32,308 nt of DNA from assembly GCA_003427395.1 (NCBI GenBank), contig BFEA01000959.1:225898-258205 (forward strand). Reading direction: 5' to 3'. The stretch is from Chara braunii. Its lineage: Eukaryota > Streptophyta > Charophyceae > Charales > Characeae. Of the stretch, positions 1 to 8,169 are shown piece after piece. Each line of letters opens with the position of its first letter. Position 1 is the first letter of the stretch. The notes below the pieces were generated by a model. That model was not told the DNA's origin. It saw only the letters and a program-made list of their open reading frames with translations, and did no database searches. A program made the translations under genes and the position numbers.

Positions 1-100
1 GTCAGTGGGTGTGTGTATTGTTATGTTCGGTATACAACTCCAGAAAACGTGCATGACTGTGCCAGACTGTTTCGTCAGACATTCACTGACTCATCAGAAG

Positions 101-103
<3 letters not shown>

Positions 104-148
<45 letters not shown>
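104..148. repeat. (GA)n microsatellite
   Basis: About 22 uninterrupted GA dinucleotides. Apparent ORFs across it encode only Arg-Glu or Ser-Leu dipeptide runs and are artefacts. Confidence 0.95.
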
Positions 149-150
<2 letters not shown>

Positions 151-190
151 CGTTGGTCATGTACCTCTATGGATGGTGCACGCATCATAT

Positions 191-346
191 TTGTTGGCTT
201 CGTTTGGCACACAAGTGATGTTCTCTTGCTTTTCTTGTCCTGACAGCACTTGATTTGGCGCATATCAGTTGTTGCCTTCGTTTGGCACATAAGTGATGTT
301 CTCTTGCTTTTCTTGTCCTGACAGCACTTGATTTGGCGCACGTTAA
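191..346. repeat. 2 x 78 bp tandem direct repeat
   Basis: Copies at 191-268 and 269-346 share the segment TGATGTTCTCTTGCTTTTCT and the following TGACAGCACTTGATTTGGCG, with only a few substitutions. It lies inside an intron and has no recognised function. Confidence 0.85.
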
Positions 347-465
347 GTATAGTTGATGTCTTGGCATCTTGTGCACTTCACAGATTTCTGATGGCTCACA
401 AACATTGTTGTGACATTGTCGTTCCTGCTGTTTCCTGGGAATGAATGTGACTACTTTTCTGACAG

Positions 466-656
466 AATTTGGAGGAATCAATCGATAACAAGGCCCTCCA
501 TGACACATTTGTCATATTTGGGAACATTCTTTCGTGTAAGGTGGCAACAGACGGTGGGAAGAGCAAAGGCTATGGGTTTGTTCATTTTGAAACAAAGGAA
601 GCAGCAGCTCTTGCAATTGAGAAGGTTAATGGGAAGCTTCTCAAGGACAAGAAAGT
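466..656 (+). CDS. PABP: Poly(A)-binding protein, exon encoding most of RRM2
   Basis: The exon encodes the part of the second RNA-recognition motif that follows the RNP2 strand. It opens with [15 protein letters not shown], then GNILSCKV, the RNP1 octamer KGYGFVHF (565-588) and [15 protein letters not shown]. In PABP family proteins RRM1-RRM2 supply the main high-affinity poly(A) contact and bind eIF4G, linking the mRNA tail to translation initiation. The acceptor is CTGACAG|AAT in phase 0. The donor is placed at 656 because two exon bases plus the first base of the next exon make a Val codon, giving KKV-FVGPF, the usual family join. That donor reads GTGGGT. A stronger-looking GTAACA at 661 would break the frame to the next exon. 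Family assignment is firm; the donor is an inference. Confidence 0.93.
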
Positions 657-1491
657 GTGGGTAACACAGCGTTACTTGTTCGACCTCCTCATGTGCCCCG
701 TTTTTCTGATCCCCTGTGCTTGGTGACTTCGCAGTAACCCTACTTATTGGAGTTCTATTTCTCATTTCTAAGAAGTTTGTTTGGTTTCATTCTCGGAAGT
801 TCTCTCTCATCTTTACATGTGCATGTTTTCATCTTTACATGTGCATGTCTTCATTCAGAAGTTCCCTTCCACGCATCTGTGTGAGGGGATACCAAACCCA
901 TGAGGGAAGAAGATAGCAAAATGCCTTTAATAGATCGCCTGTCCTCCCGTCGGGTTGATGATGAGGCACATGACCTGCACTGTGAGAGTGCAATCGTTAT
1001 AGATTATGAGAAGTAGCAGGGTATTGCATCCATAGGTCCATATTTTGGAACATTGTCTGCTCTACCTATATGTATTATTACTCTCCTACATGTGAAAGGT
1101 CTGAGAAAGTGTATCACAAGAAGATATCTATGCAGGGTATGCCTAACGTCCCCCTGTGCGAGAGCCTTCCGTTTACTCAGCATTCAGATCTGTTCCTTCC
1201 CCTTTGAAAGGCTCCACATGGCGAGTAGACTTCCTGAGAAACTGAATCGAAGGTTTTGGGCAGATTCTGGCACTTTTGGCATTCTATTTCGGTTGATCTG
1301 TTTGATTCGGGCAAAGAATGCAACAAGACTGTGCCATGGGTAGTAGTGTGGTTGGGGTTTGATCTGTAAGGGAGTGATGTTCGATGGCACACAGTTGTCT
1401 TCTCTTGGCAGGATATCGTGTGATAGCCTTGAAAATTTGAGGTCTGTCACAGGTTTGAGAAGAGCAGAGAGAAATAGAATGGAGTCTTATT

Positions 1492-1947
1492 GTGGTGTAC
1501 CTGAAAAGTGACTCATTCCCTGTGTGGGGCATTTACTTGTCTTTTGTCTGGTACTGCTTTTTGAGCTACCGTCTTCCCCCAGATGTAATGTACGTACGTT
1601 GTCTAAGTCTCCGTACTAAAGTCTGGCTTCAGATCTTGGTGGTCAAAATCCGAATACGACGTTATACTGTATGCGACCGCCCCGTCTGGAACCCTGCCAT
1701 CCGCCTGGATGTTGGTGGATTTGGCCGCTCCTATAAAGTCAAATGTTCTCTGAGACGTATTTATGTTTTGCAGCATTTCAATACAAACAACTTCTGCATG
1801 GGTATCATCTCCAAACTCCTAGACAAATTCAAGTCAAAACGAAATCACCTTAGGACCGGACATATAGCTCTGGACCAGGACATTCATACAGACCATACTC
1901 TATATTGGAATTTCCAATGGTTCACCTTTGGAGAGGCCCTGAAGTAG
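1492..1947 (+). CDS. Unrecognised open frame overlapping the split TIR element
   Basis: An uninterrupted frame of 151 codons. It starts 74 bp outside the left terminal repeat, so the first part is probably not coding. The C-terminal ~90 residues have a protein-like composition (RLDVGGFGRSYKVKC, then RTGHIALDQDIHTD and LYWNFQWFTFGEALK before the stop). I do not recognise a family. It could be a remnant of a protein carried by the TIR element, or chance. No splice link to PABP is apparent. Confidence 0.25.
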   Translation: MVYLKSDSFPVWGIYLSFVWYCFLSYRLPPDVMYVRCLSLRTKVWLQILVVKIRIRRYTVCDRPVWNPAIRLDVGGFGRSYKVKCSLRRIYVLQHFNTNNFCMGIISKLLDKFKSKRNHLRTGHIALDQDIHTDHTLYWNFQWFTFGEALK

Positions 1948-2049
1948 AGAGCATCGCCTTTTTCTCTTATGAAACTATTTTATAATATTGGGGGTGGTAA
2001 AAGCATCCTGCAGTACCACTATCTTTTCCAAAACACAATTCACCCTTGG
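1566..2049 (+). mobile_element. TIR DNA element, left part (split by the retrotransposon)
   Basis: The left end is CTACCGTCTTCCCCC (1566-1580). The matching inverted right end is at 11765-11779, beyond the retroelement. Removing the retroelement and one copy of its target duplication leaves a unit of about 547 bp. The same termini bound the 111 bp MITE at 20754-20864, and the right ends of the two elements match closely over about 48 bp. A partial reading frame runs through this half but was not recognised as a transposase. The class is uncertain; the MITE's flanking TA suggests Tc1/mariner-like. Confidence 0.65.
2045..2049. repeat. Target-site duplication, left copy (CTTGG)
   Basis: CTTGG immediately precedes the 5' LTR start TGTTACATG. 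The same five bases follow the 3' LTR end at 11712-11716. Five bp is the usual size for Ty3/gypsy integration. Confidence 0.8.
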
Positions 2050-2264
2050 TGTTACATGCTGAGCCTGCACATGGGGCCCCTTTTGGGGGGCCGATGGTTG
2101 ATGAGGGCCCCATACCGCACGCCCTTTCGACATGCACCCTGGAGGCCCACGGCCGGCCTTAGGGCTGCAGGTTTTGATTTGAGGCAACATTCATTTATTC
2201 ATTTATTTATTTGCTGTCCTATTTTTGTCTATTCAGGCGTCATTTCGGACTTGCAGTTCAGTAC

Positions 2265-2293
2265 GTCCAAACAGACCTTGTGTCTGTTCGGAC
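2265..2293. repeat. Hairpin in the extra segment of the 5' LTR
   Basis: GTCCAAACAGAC and GTCTGTTCGGAC form 12 bp arms with one mismatch around a 5-base loop. The segment is absent from the 3' LTR. Confidence 0.6.
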
Positions 2294-2810
2294 AAGGCCA
2301 CACTTTTGGCCTGATACGGAGATAGGCGGGCCCTGATTGGCCAGGTTTGTGTTCGTCCAGTAGCGGAGGACCCTGCTGCATCAGCAGGGAGGGTCTGGAC
2401 GTCGGGTTGGGACCCAAACTGAGGTGGCCGTTTCAGGCCAGGACCAGAGGTGCACATCAAGGCCCAGCGCTACTCATAGCCGGGCCACGCCTGGGAAGAC
2501 GTACAGTTAGAGTAGCGCACTTCTTGGGGGACATGCTGCTGGAGCAGCACGACACATCGCTGCGCTGTAGAAATAGAGGTGTCGGTAGGAGGTGAGCTGG
2601 AGGCCATACCTGCAGCGGTGGTACTTCCCTAGCACCGTAGCTGCGCGCCACGTCGGCCACCTGCACATGGACCACAACAGCAGTTGGTACATGGGGGCAG
2701 TTACCAGCATGTGAGATAGTGAGGAGGATGGCATCTTCTTCTTCTTTGTCTCGCCCTGCATCTCTTCTTCCTCCCTCCTTTCAAAGAGAGCGTGCGTGCG
2801 CGCAGGCAAG

Positions 2811-2930
2811 AGAGAGAGAGAGAGAGAGGTTACAGGCGGAAGTTATATCGGGTATGAGGCTGGAGAGAGAGAGAGAGAGGGGGGGGGGGGTACAGGCGGA
2901 TGTTATATCGGGTATGAGGCTCAGCATCTG

Positions 2931-2961
<31 letters not shown>

Positions 2962-2999
2962 TACATGCAGAGGTCATATCGGGTACGAGGCTCAGGATC

Positions 3000-3036
<37 letters not shown>

Positions 3037-3072
3037 TAAAGGAGGTCATATCTGGTATGAGGCTCAGGATCT
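2811..3072. repeat. Four-copy GA-flanked minisatellite in the 5' LTR
   Basis: The unit is a (GA)n run followed by GGTTACAGGCRGARGTYATA, then TCGGGTAYGAGGCTCAGGAT. Copies begin near 2811, 2862, 2930 and 3000. The 3' LTR has one copy (11236-11297), so the array expanded or contracted after insertion, or the parent already differed. Confidence 0.85.
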
Positions 3073-3454
3073 GATTCTACATTTTTGTGGCATACATTGC
3101 TTGGACATTCGGCAGGGAGACTATTTTTGGTCTTCGATATTGCCATCTTGCATTTCTCCCTAATCTCCATCTTCCTTCCACCTCTCCCCCATCTTTTCAT
3201 CCGTGGTATCTCCCCCATTTGCGTGTGTAAGGAGGGACCTTTCTTCCATGTATGCGGTCCGTCTTTCCTCTCTGACATGTGTGGAGTATGATGGGATGCC
3301 AGTCTCTGATAGGTCAGGTCATATCTTTGAGTCTTCCGGTGCGCTACATTGTGCTATTTTCATATGTATCTGGATGTACATTGCTTCTGATGCTTTGCTA
3401 ACGCTGCATTGTCCATTTGAGTCCTTCTCATCACTTCGCGGATCCTTGGATCCA

Positions 3455-3464
3455 TATCGGAGCC
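3455..3464 (+). promoter_or_regulatory. Possible primer-binding site
   Basis: TATCGGAGCC just past the 5' LTR homology resembles the initiator tRNA-Met complement used by many plant gypsy elements (TATCAGAGC core). It differs by one base and the LTR junction here looks rearranged, so this is tentative. Confidence 0.4.
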
Positions 3465-3519
3465 TGGTGTGTGAATCGGGACTCAATGCGTGTGATTCAA
3501 TGCGATGTGACGTGCGAAA

Positions 3520-3613
3520 GGGGGGGATTGATCGATTGATCAATTGATCGAAGGATTGATTGATTGATTAATCGATTGATTGGTTGATTGATTGATCATG
3601 ATTGATTGATTCA
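3520..3613. repeat. (GATT)n-like simple repeat
   Basis: A run of GATTGATT and GATCGATT tetramers with point changes, located at the left edge of the AT-rich block in the retroelement leader. Confidence 0.85.
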
Positions 3614-3743
3614 GGAAACTTGCACATACGGTTCGGGAAAGGCTCTCTGATGCCTATCATATTTCGTTTTTTTAATTTCCAAATCTCGTTGCTCGACAAG
3701 TCCGACATTTTGTTGGAGTTTTTTGCATTTATTCGTTTTTTAA

Positions 3744-3850
3744 GTACTTTTCTCAGTCTTTTGGCTAAGATCAAGTGGAGTATCTGTTCTGATCAGTTTA
3801 ATATCTGATCTGTGGTCCATCGGGCCATAACGATAATCATGCATTAATTA
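3744..3850 (+). ncRNA. U2 snRNA-like sequence (variant gene or retroposed copy)
   Basis: The block matches the 5' half of spliceosomal U2: CTTTTGGCTAAGATCAAGTG, then GTATCTGTTCT and CAGTTTAATATCTGAT. Stem I (3751-3770), stem IIa (3791-3810) and stem IIb (3811-3829) all still fold, and several differences from plant U2 preserve pairing. For example, the stem IIa base pair is G-C here instead of U-A. Against function, the branch-site recognition segment GUAGUA reads GGAGTA (3777-3782), and no clear Sm site (A-U5-6-G) follows stem IIb. A weak match to the plant snRNA upstream element (GTCCGACAT, 3700) lies too close to the start. The 3' end is not defined. Homology to U2 is firm; activity is doubtful. 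Confidence 0.75.
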
Positions 3851-4659
3851 GTAGCTGGAAATTTAGGTAACCTTTATTAAAGTTTATTTTTTCGGAATTT
3901 TGATTTCCCATTACCTGAATTTTTTGATTTCTTCTTTTTTTGGAAAATATCTCCTTGTTGAGTTTTAGGAATCTATATAAAAAAATCGAAATTTGCTGCA
4001 CGTGCTCTCATCGGATTATTTTTTGCTAGGGTACCAGCCGGGCTGCCCGGGTCCCGGGTGGCCAGCCTGTGCAAGGGCCAGGGAAGGTCCCAGCAAAAAA
4101 AAAAAAATCCAAGAAATCCGAAATTGTTATGCAGAATAATAAAGTGAACTACTCCCTCAGGGTCACATTGAAATTCCTCACCAAATTTAGAATAAAAAAT
4201 ATTTTTTCAATAAATATTACATATTATTTATTTTTATTTTTTTTTGGCCCGGTCGGGCAAGATTCCGGGCCTCTCTGGTAGCCTATATTTTTTGTCAATT
4301 CGGAATTACATGAACTTGGGAAATTTGTTTTGTGCAGTTCAATTATTTTTTTAATTCATTTTGCCGATCATCTGCAGGCTGATACTCGAACTATCTTTTA
4401 ATTATTTCTATTTTGGGATTTTGGGGATTGCGAGACCTACTGAACTTGGAACAAACTATTATTATTTAAGCAAAGCTTGAACTTTTCAAATTTGATTAGT
4501 CTCCTTGTCTGGGTGATCGATGGTACCCCGTGGGGTGGGAAAGTGTGAGTGCATTACCACTTTCCCCTCTCCCACGCCCACGCATCCCATATATGCTTCT
4601 GTGTTTCTCTTCTACTCTTCTCCCCCCCACCTGTCTTCTTGTCTACTCTGCTGCGGCAG

Positions 4660-4920
4660 TGGTAAGTTGCCACGTCAGCGACCATGTCAGCTGGCGACAT
4701 CAGCAGGCCATGTCAGCAACAGCTGTGTCACATCAGCAGCAGCTGGTGCCATTTCAGCCTCTACCATCCATGTCTTCTCTCCACTGCTGCCGCATTGGTA
4801 AGTTGCCATGTCAGTAGGCCAGGAGAGTCCACAATGTCAGCTCACCATGTCAGCAGCAACACTTCAGCGACAACCGTGCCATGCCAGCAGGAGTTAGTGC
4901 CATGTCAGCCTCTGACATTT
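4660..4920. repeat. Cluster of CCATGTCAGC-type motifs
   Basis: About ten near-copies of CCATGTCAGC (including CACGTCAGC, ACATCAGCAG and CCATGCCAGC) occur in roughly 260 bp directly upstream of the gag frame, at irregular spacing. Confidence 0.6.
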
Positions 4921-6410
4921 GTCCATGCGGCATATGCCAGAAGTCACCCGCTCACAAAAGGGTGACATGGAGCGGAATCATGGAGAAACAGCCGAGGCCT
5001 ACGAGGCCCGCATGTTGGACGTTATGGCCGAGATGAAGAAGAGGGTAGATGTGAGGAACAACGTTGTCTGGCGAAGGAACAACTCTAGAACCAGGTCGCA
5101 GCAGCAGCGAAGGCTGCTGATGAGGAACGAATACAATGACGAGGACTATTCAAGGAGGAAAGCGCACTACATGTGCTGGCCGCCGATTGGCGGACGGAGG
5201 CTGAAGGCGAGTCAACCACAAAAGCTAGCAATTTTGCTCACCCGCGCCACAGATCTACTGGCTACCTGCATTGCACAACAGGTGGACATCCACAGCCTCG
5301 ACCACGTGGTCCACGACCACCAGCAGACGGCCGCACGGTTGACCTGCCACATACAGCAGCTGGAACATTGACCCGCTCCCGCGCCAACCGCCAGCCCCTT
5401 CAACCTTGTTGATCGCATCAACTTTGCGGAGATTGATGTAGGCCCAGTAGCAGCAGCAAACAGTGAATCAGCAGCTCCAACCAACTGATCAACAGTTGGA
5501 GCAGCAGATTGGTGCAGCTGCCGCCTGTTCAAACTCATCATACCAAGAGTGTATACCCAAGTTTGATGGCAATTCCATGGTGGCGCCAATTCTAGGACGA
5601 GTCTAAGAGCGAGCCAATTCCATGGTGGCGCCAATTTGACATGCGTTTGGACATCTACAAAGTGCTTATTTATCTCACCAGTCGCGGAGCATGTGTGAAG
5701 CATTGCTTATTTATATCACCGGTCGCGGAGTGTGCGTTAGGCGTGGCTTATTTATATCATCGGTCGCGGAGCATGTGTCAAGCATAGTTTATTTATATCA
5801 CCGGTCTCTGAGTGTGCGTTAAGCATGGCTTATTTATGTCATCGGTCGCGGAGCGTGTGTCAAGCATGGCTTGACAATATGCTGTCCACACACAAACTCG
5901 CCATCACCGAGCTGCACACAAAGATCAGTTGGCCTGCTCTCAAGGCAGTGTGGTGTAAGCGGCTCCAAGTGGAACCGCCCGAGCTTCAGGCAATGTAGAA
6001 GCTGCAAAAGTTCCATCAAACGCCTTGCCAAGCACAAATTGGATCAACGAGTCCCAATGCTTGGCATCCACGCCCGACTTGTCGGTCGACTTTACGGGCA
6101 TCAAACACCACTTCATTACGAGGTCGTGCCCGACATTACAAAATTCACTGATGCAAGTCGCGTCGGTTGCAGGCCACGGGAGAGATCAACATTGGCCAAA
6201 AGTGGCCGTGCTCGTGATAGCAATGCCGACCGACTCTTCGAACGCAGCTGCTTCATCCGATGAGGGAGAAAGACTAGAAGCCGTCATGGGTGTTTATTTC
6301 CCTGCACAAGATTCCATTATTGTTTGTGGTGCAACAACGCCCTTCAGGAAATGCCCAGCTGTCCTGCGAAGGCCAAGGGAAAGTCCCTTCCAAGAAAGTG
6401 AGGACCGCCG
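4919..6410 (+). pseudogene. gag: gag remnant of the Ty3/gypsy element
   Basis: Gag forms the particle and packages the RNA. The frame opens to 5371; the likely start is the Met at 4961 (MERNHGETAEAYEARMLDVM). It carries a charged helical region and then a coiled-coil-like segment (KLAILLTRATDLLA to HIQQLEH). A frameshift near 5370 moves coding to another frame (FNLVDRINFAEID). Five 41 bp repeats at 5665-5869 then break it. The nucleocapsid end shows a zinc-knuckle-like CLWC-NNALQEMPS-C at 6321-6362 with Gln in place of the usual His, followed by a basic KAKGKS. The assignment rests on position and this knuckle; sequence match to known Gag is weak. Confidence 0.6.
5665..5869. repeat. Five 41 bp tandem repeats inside gag
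   Basis: Units start at 5665, 5706, 5747, 5788 and 5829. Each contains CTTATTTATATCACCGGTCG followed by a GAGYRTGYGT segment. The unit is not a multiple of three, so the array shifts the gag frame. A sixth unit begins CTTGACAATATG at 5870 and diverges at once, probably the original gag sequence. Confidence 0.93.
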
Positions 6411-6860
6411 AGAGTGATACGACTGCATTCTCGACGCCTTCGGAACCGGCTGCTTCGTGAGCGACCTCCCTTAGTTTCGAAGCAGATGTGGAAGTCGAAA
6501 GTCCTCTCCTATATTCTTTTGTGGACTATGCTGCCTGGCTGGTGCGAGCGCTGGGTTCTCTAGCTCAAGGGCGAGGTGTGTGTCCAACTCCAGAAGAGGT
6601 GACAATTCATCGTTCGCAAGGGATTCAACATGCGAGTTCAATGTAGAGGTCTTTGAATGGCTTCCTCTCCCTTCCATGGGCCGCTTATCGGGACCGCAAT
6701 GCGCAACATTGTGCGGCCATCTCCACACGTATTTGTTCTTCTATGCACGACGAACTTCGTTGACGGATGATGAAGTTGCAGTGGGGGACCTCCTTGCATA
6801 TATTACCAAGGTGGCCGTGCTTGTAACAACAATGCACAACTCTTTGATGTTTGCATCCAA
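6411..6860 (+). pseudogene. gag-protease spacer of the retroelement
   Basis: Several short frames (for example 6580-6918) run through this part without a recognisable domain. By position it links the nucleocapsid to the protease. No motif is readable. Confidence 0.4.
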
Positions 6861-7290
6861 GTTGGGCAAGCGTCCTGCAGTGCTCTGCTGGATAGGGGTG
6901 CGACTCACAATTTTATGAGCCAGTCCTCTGTACAAAGGGCCGACCTTGTCATAAGTTCGAAAGAATGCACATCCTACGACCGTCGATATCGTGGACGGTC
7001 GGACTGAACAACTCGATCTCTACATTGAAGTCGTGCCGGTCTATTGCGCACCTCATGCATGTTACGTTTGACGTTTTGGACACGGACTTCAACATTATTA
7101 TGGGGATGCCTTGGCTTGCAAGTGCGGACCACATATTTTGCACCTCATGCATTACGTTTGACGTTTTGGACACAAACTTCGACATTATTATGGGGATGCC
7201 TTGGCTTGCAAGTGCAGACCACATGGTCAACTTCCATCGGCGGACAATTACCGCTCACGACGCCTTTGGCGCCGAGGTGCCGTGTACTAT
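6861..7290 (+). pseudogene. pol: Aspartic protease remnant
   Basis: The active-site loop reads LLDRGATHNFMS (loop DRGA at 6891-6902), where gypsy proteases usually have D-S/T-G-A. Downstream, a frame from 6965 gives the C-terminal protease block VLDTDFNIIMGMPWLASADH, followed by NFHRRTI. That block is present twice: a ~90 bp direct duplication at 7048-7139 and 7140-7229 repeats VLDTNFDIIMGMPWLASADH in frame. The two halves lie in different frames. A catalytic substitution, a frameshift and a duplication make this non-functional. Confidence 0.8.
7048..7229. repeat. ~90 bp tandem duplication in the protease region
   Basis: GCACCTCATGCAT followed by TTACGTTTGACGTTTTGGAC occurs at 7048 and 7140. 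The start offset is 92 bp, but a 2 bp deletion in the second copy makes the rest 90 bp apart, keeping the same frame. Confidence 0.92.
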
Positions 7291-7427
7291 TCCTCTTTCG
7301 CACCCTTCGATCCGGTGCCATGTTGTTTGCCAAGTCTTTCCGGTCCACTTGCGCTTAGGAGCGGCCCGAGGAGAGTGGCCCATGTTTCCTTAGGAGCGTC
7401 GCAACGATCGACTTTTCACCTACGAAC

Positions 7428-8150
7428 TTGTCTTCGGGCACCCGCGTGGTGCAGTTGCTTGACGAGGTCGCCTATGTCTTCGTGTCTCCCACTGGTGTGG
7501 TGTCGGATCAGCCGATCTCCCATGAGATCATTCTTGACGCTGGTGTTGTGCAGGTGAAAGGATGCATCTATTGCATGAGCGAGGAGGAGCTTCTCCGCGT
7601 GCACCTTGATGACTTGTTGGAAAAGGGTTGGATCTGCCGTAGTAGCTCACCATCTGGTGTGGAGGTTCTTCTCGTAAGGAAGAAGAACATGGGTCTTTGC
7701 TTATACAAATCGTCTAGAATGCGAGGCCTCTTCCTCATTTCGATGATCTTCTTGAGCGTTTGGGCAGTGCTAAGTTCTTCTCAAAGTTGTATTTTCTCAA
7801 AGTTGGATTTGAAGTCGGGCTATCTATCATCAGATTTCGATACGCCCATAAGATAGCTACAAAACCACGTTCAAGATGAGGTACGGGCATTTTGAGTGGG
7901 TTGTCATGCCTTTTGGCCTCACCAATACTCCAACGACTTTTCAAGCGGCGATGACCAACGGGCTCCGTGCGATGTTGAACGGTTTGTGGTGGTCTACTTG
8001 GACGACATTCTTGAGCATTTCAATGCGTGCTGCAGACGCTTCGTCGCGGCAAGTACAAAGCCAACTGTGACAAGTGCAAATTCGTACGGCAAAGGTCGAG
8101 TATTTGGGCCATTTTGTCAGATCGGAGGGTGTTAGTCTGTTGTAGGACAA
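7428..8150 (+). pseudogene. pol: Reverse transcriptase remnant
   Basis: The RT N-terminal blocks are readable: LLRVHLDDLLEKGWICRSSS, PSGVEVLLVRKK, then FSKLDLKSGY in the frame from 7428. A frame change follows to [17 protein letters not shown] and [17 protein letters not shown] in the frame from 7876. Another shift leads to the catalytic block [14 protein letters not shown], with YLDD at 7995-8006. These are the standard Ty3/gypsy RT motifs in order. At least two frameshifts, plus stops near 7855 and 8068, inactivate it. Confidence 0.93.
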
Positions 8151-8169
8151 GATTCAAGACAGTCAAGAG

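Larger units (their letters stand above)
1..465 (+). other. 3' end of an upstream PABP intron
   Basis: This stretch precedes the first readable exon and ends in the acceptor TTTTCTGACAG. It holds a (GA)n run at 104-148 and a 2 x 78 bp direct repeat at 191-346. The rest looks like unconstrained intron. The exon for RRM1 and the start of RRM2 (its RNP2 strand) must lie upstream of the window. Confidence 0.7.
2050..3454 (+). repeat. 5' LTR of the Ty3/gypsy element
   Basis: It aligns with 10492-11690, sharing the start TGTTACATG, the block AGGCCCAGCGCTACT, GACATGCTGCTGGAGCAGC and the segment from GATAGGTCAGGTCATATC to ATCCTTGG. The last ~25 bp do not match the 3' LTR end, so the right boundary is approximate. 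It is longer than the 3' LTR (about 1405 versus 1220 bp) because of a ~214 bp extra segment (2225-2438) and a four-copy GA-flanked minisatellite (2811-3072). Confidence 0.85.
3465..4918 (+). other. Retroelement leader with AT-rich insert-like block
   Basis: From about 3500 to 4510 the DNA is markedly AT-rich, unlike the flanking retroelement. It holds the GATT repeat, the U2-like sequence, a GC-rich island at 4030-4085 followed by an A13 run, and a second GC-rich patch near 4247. From 4660 to 4920 it becomes rich in the motif CCATGTCAGC. No protein gene is visible. Confidence 0.6.

Noticed and set aside
5-253. Open frame with a long Arg-Glu repeat
   Set aside because: It is produced by the (GA)n run; flanking residues show no domain and it overlaps an intron.
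2719-3074. Open frames of about 100 codons in the 5' LTR
   Set aside because: They consist of the GA minisatellite translated as Glu-Arg runs; the region is LTR.
3700-3710. Plant snRNA upstream element for the U2-like sequence
   Set aside because: Only partial match (GTCCGACAT) and about 35-45 bp from the start, closer than the usual spacing, with no TATA box between.
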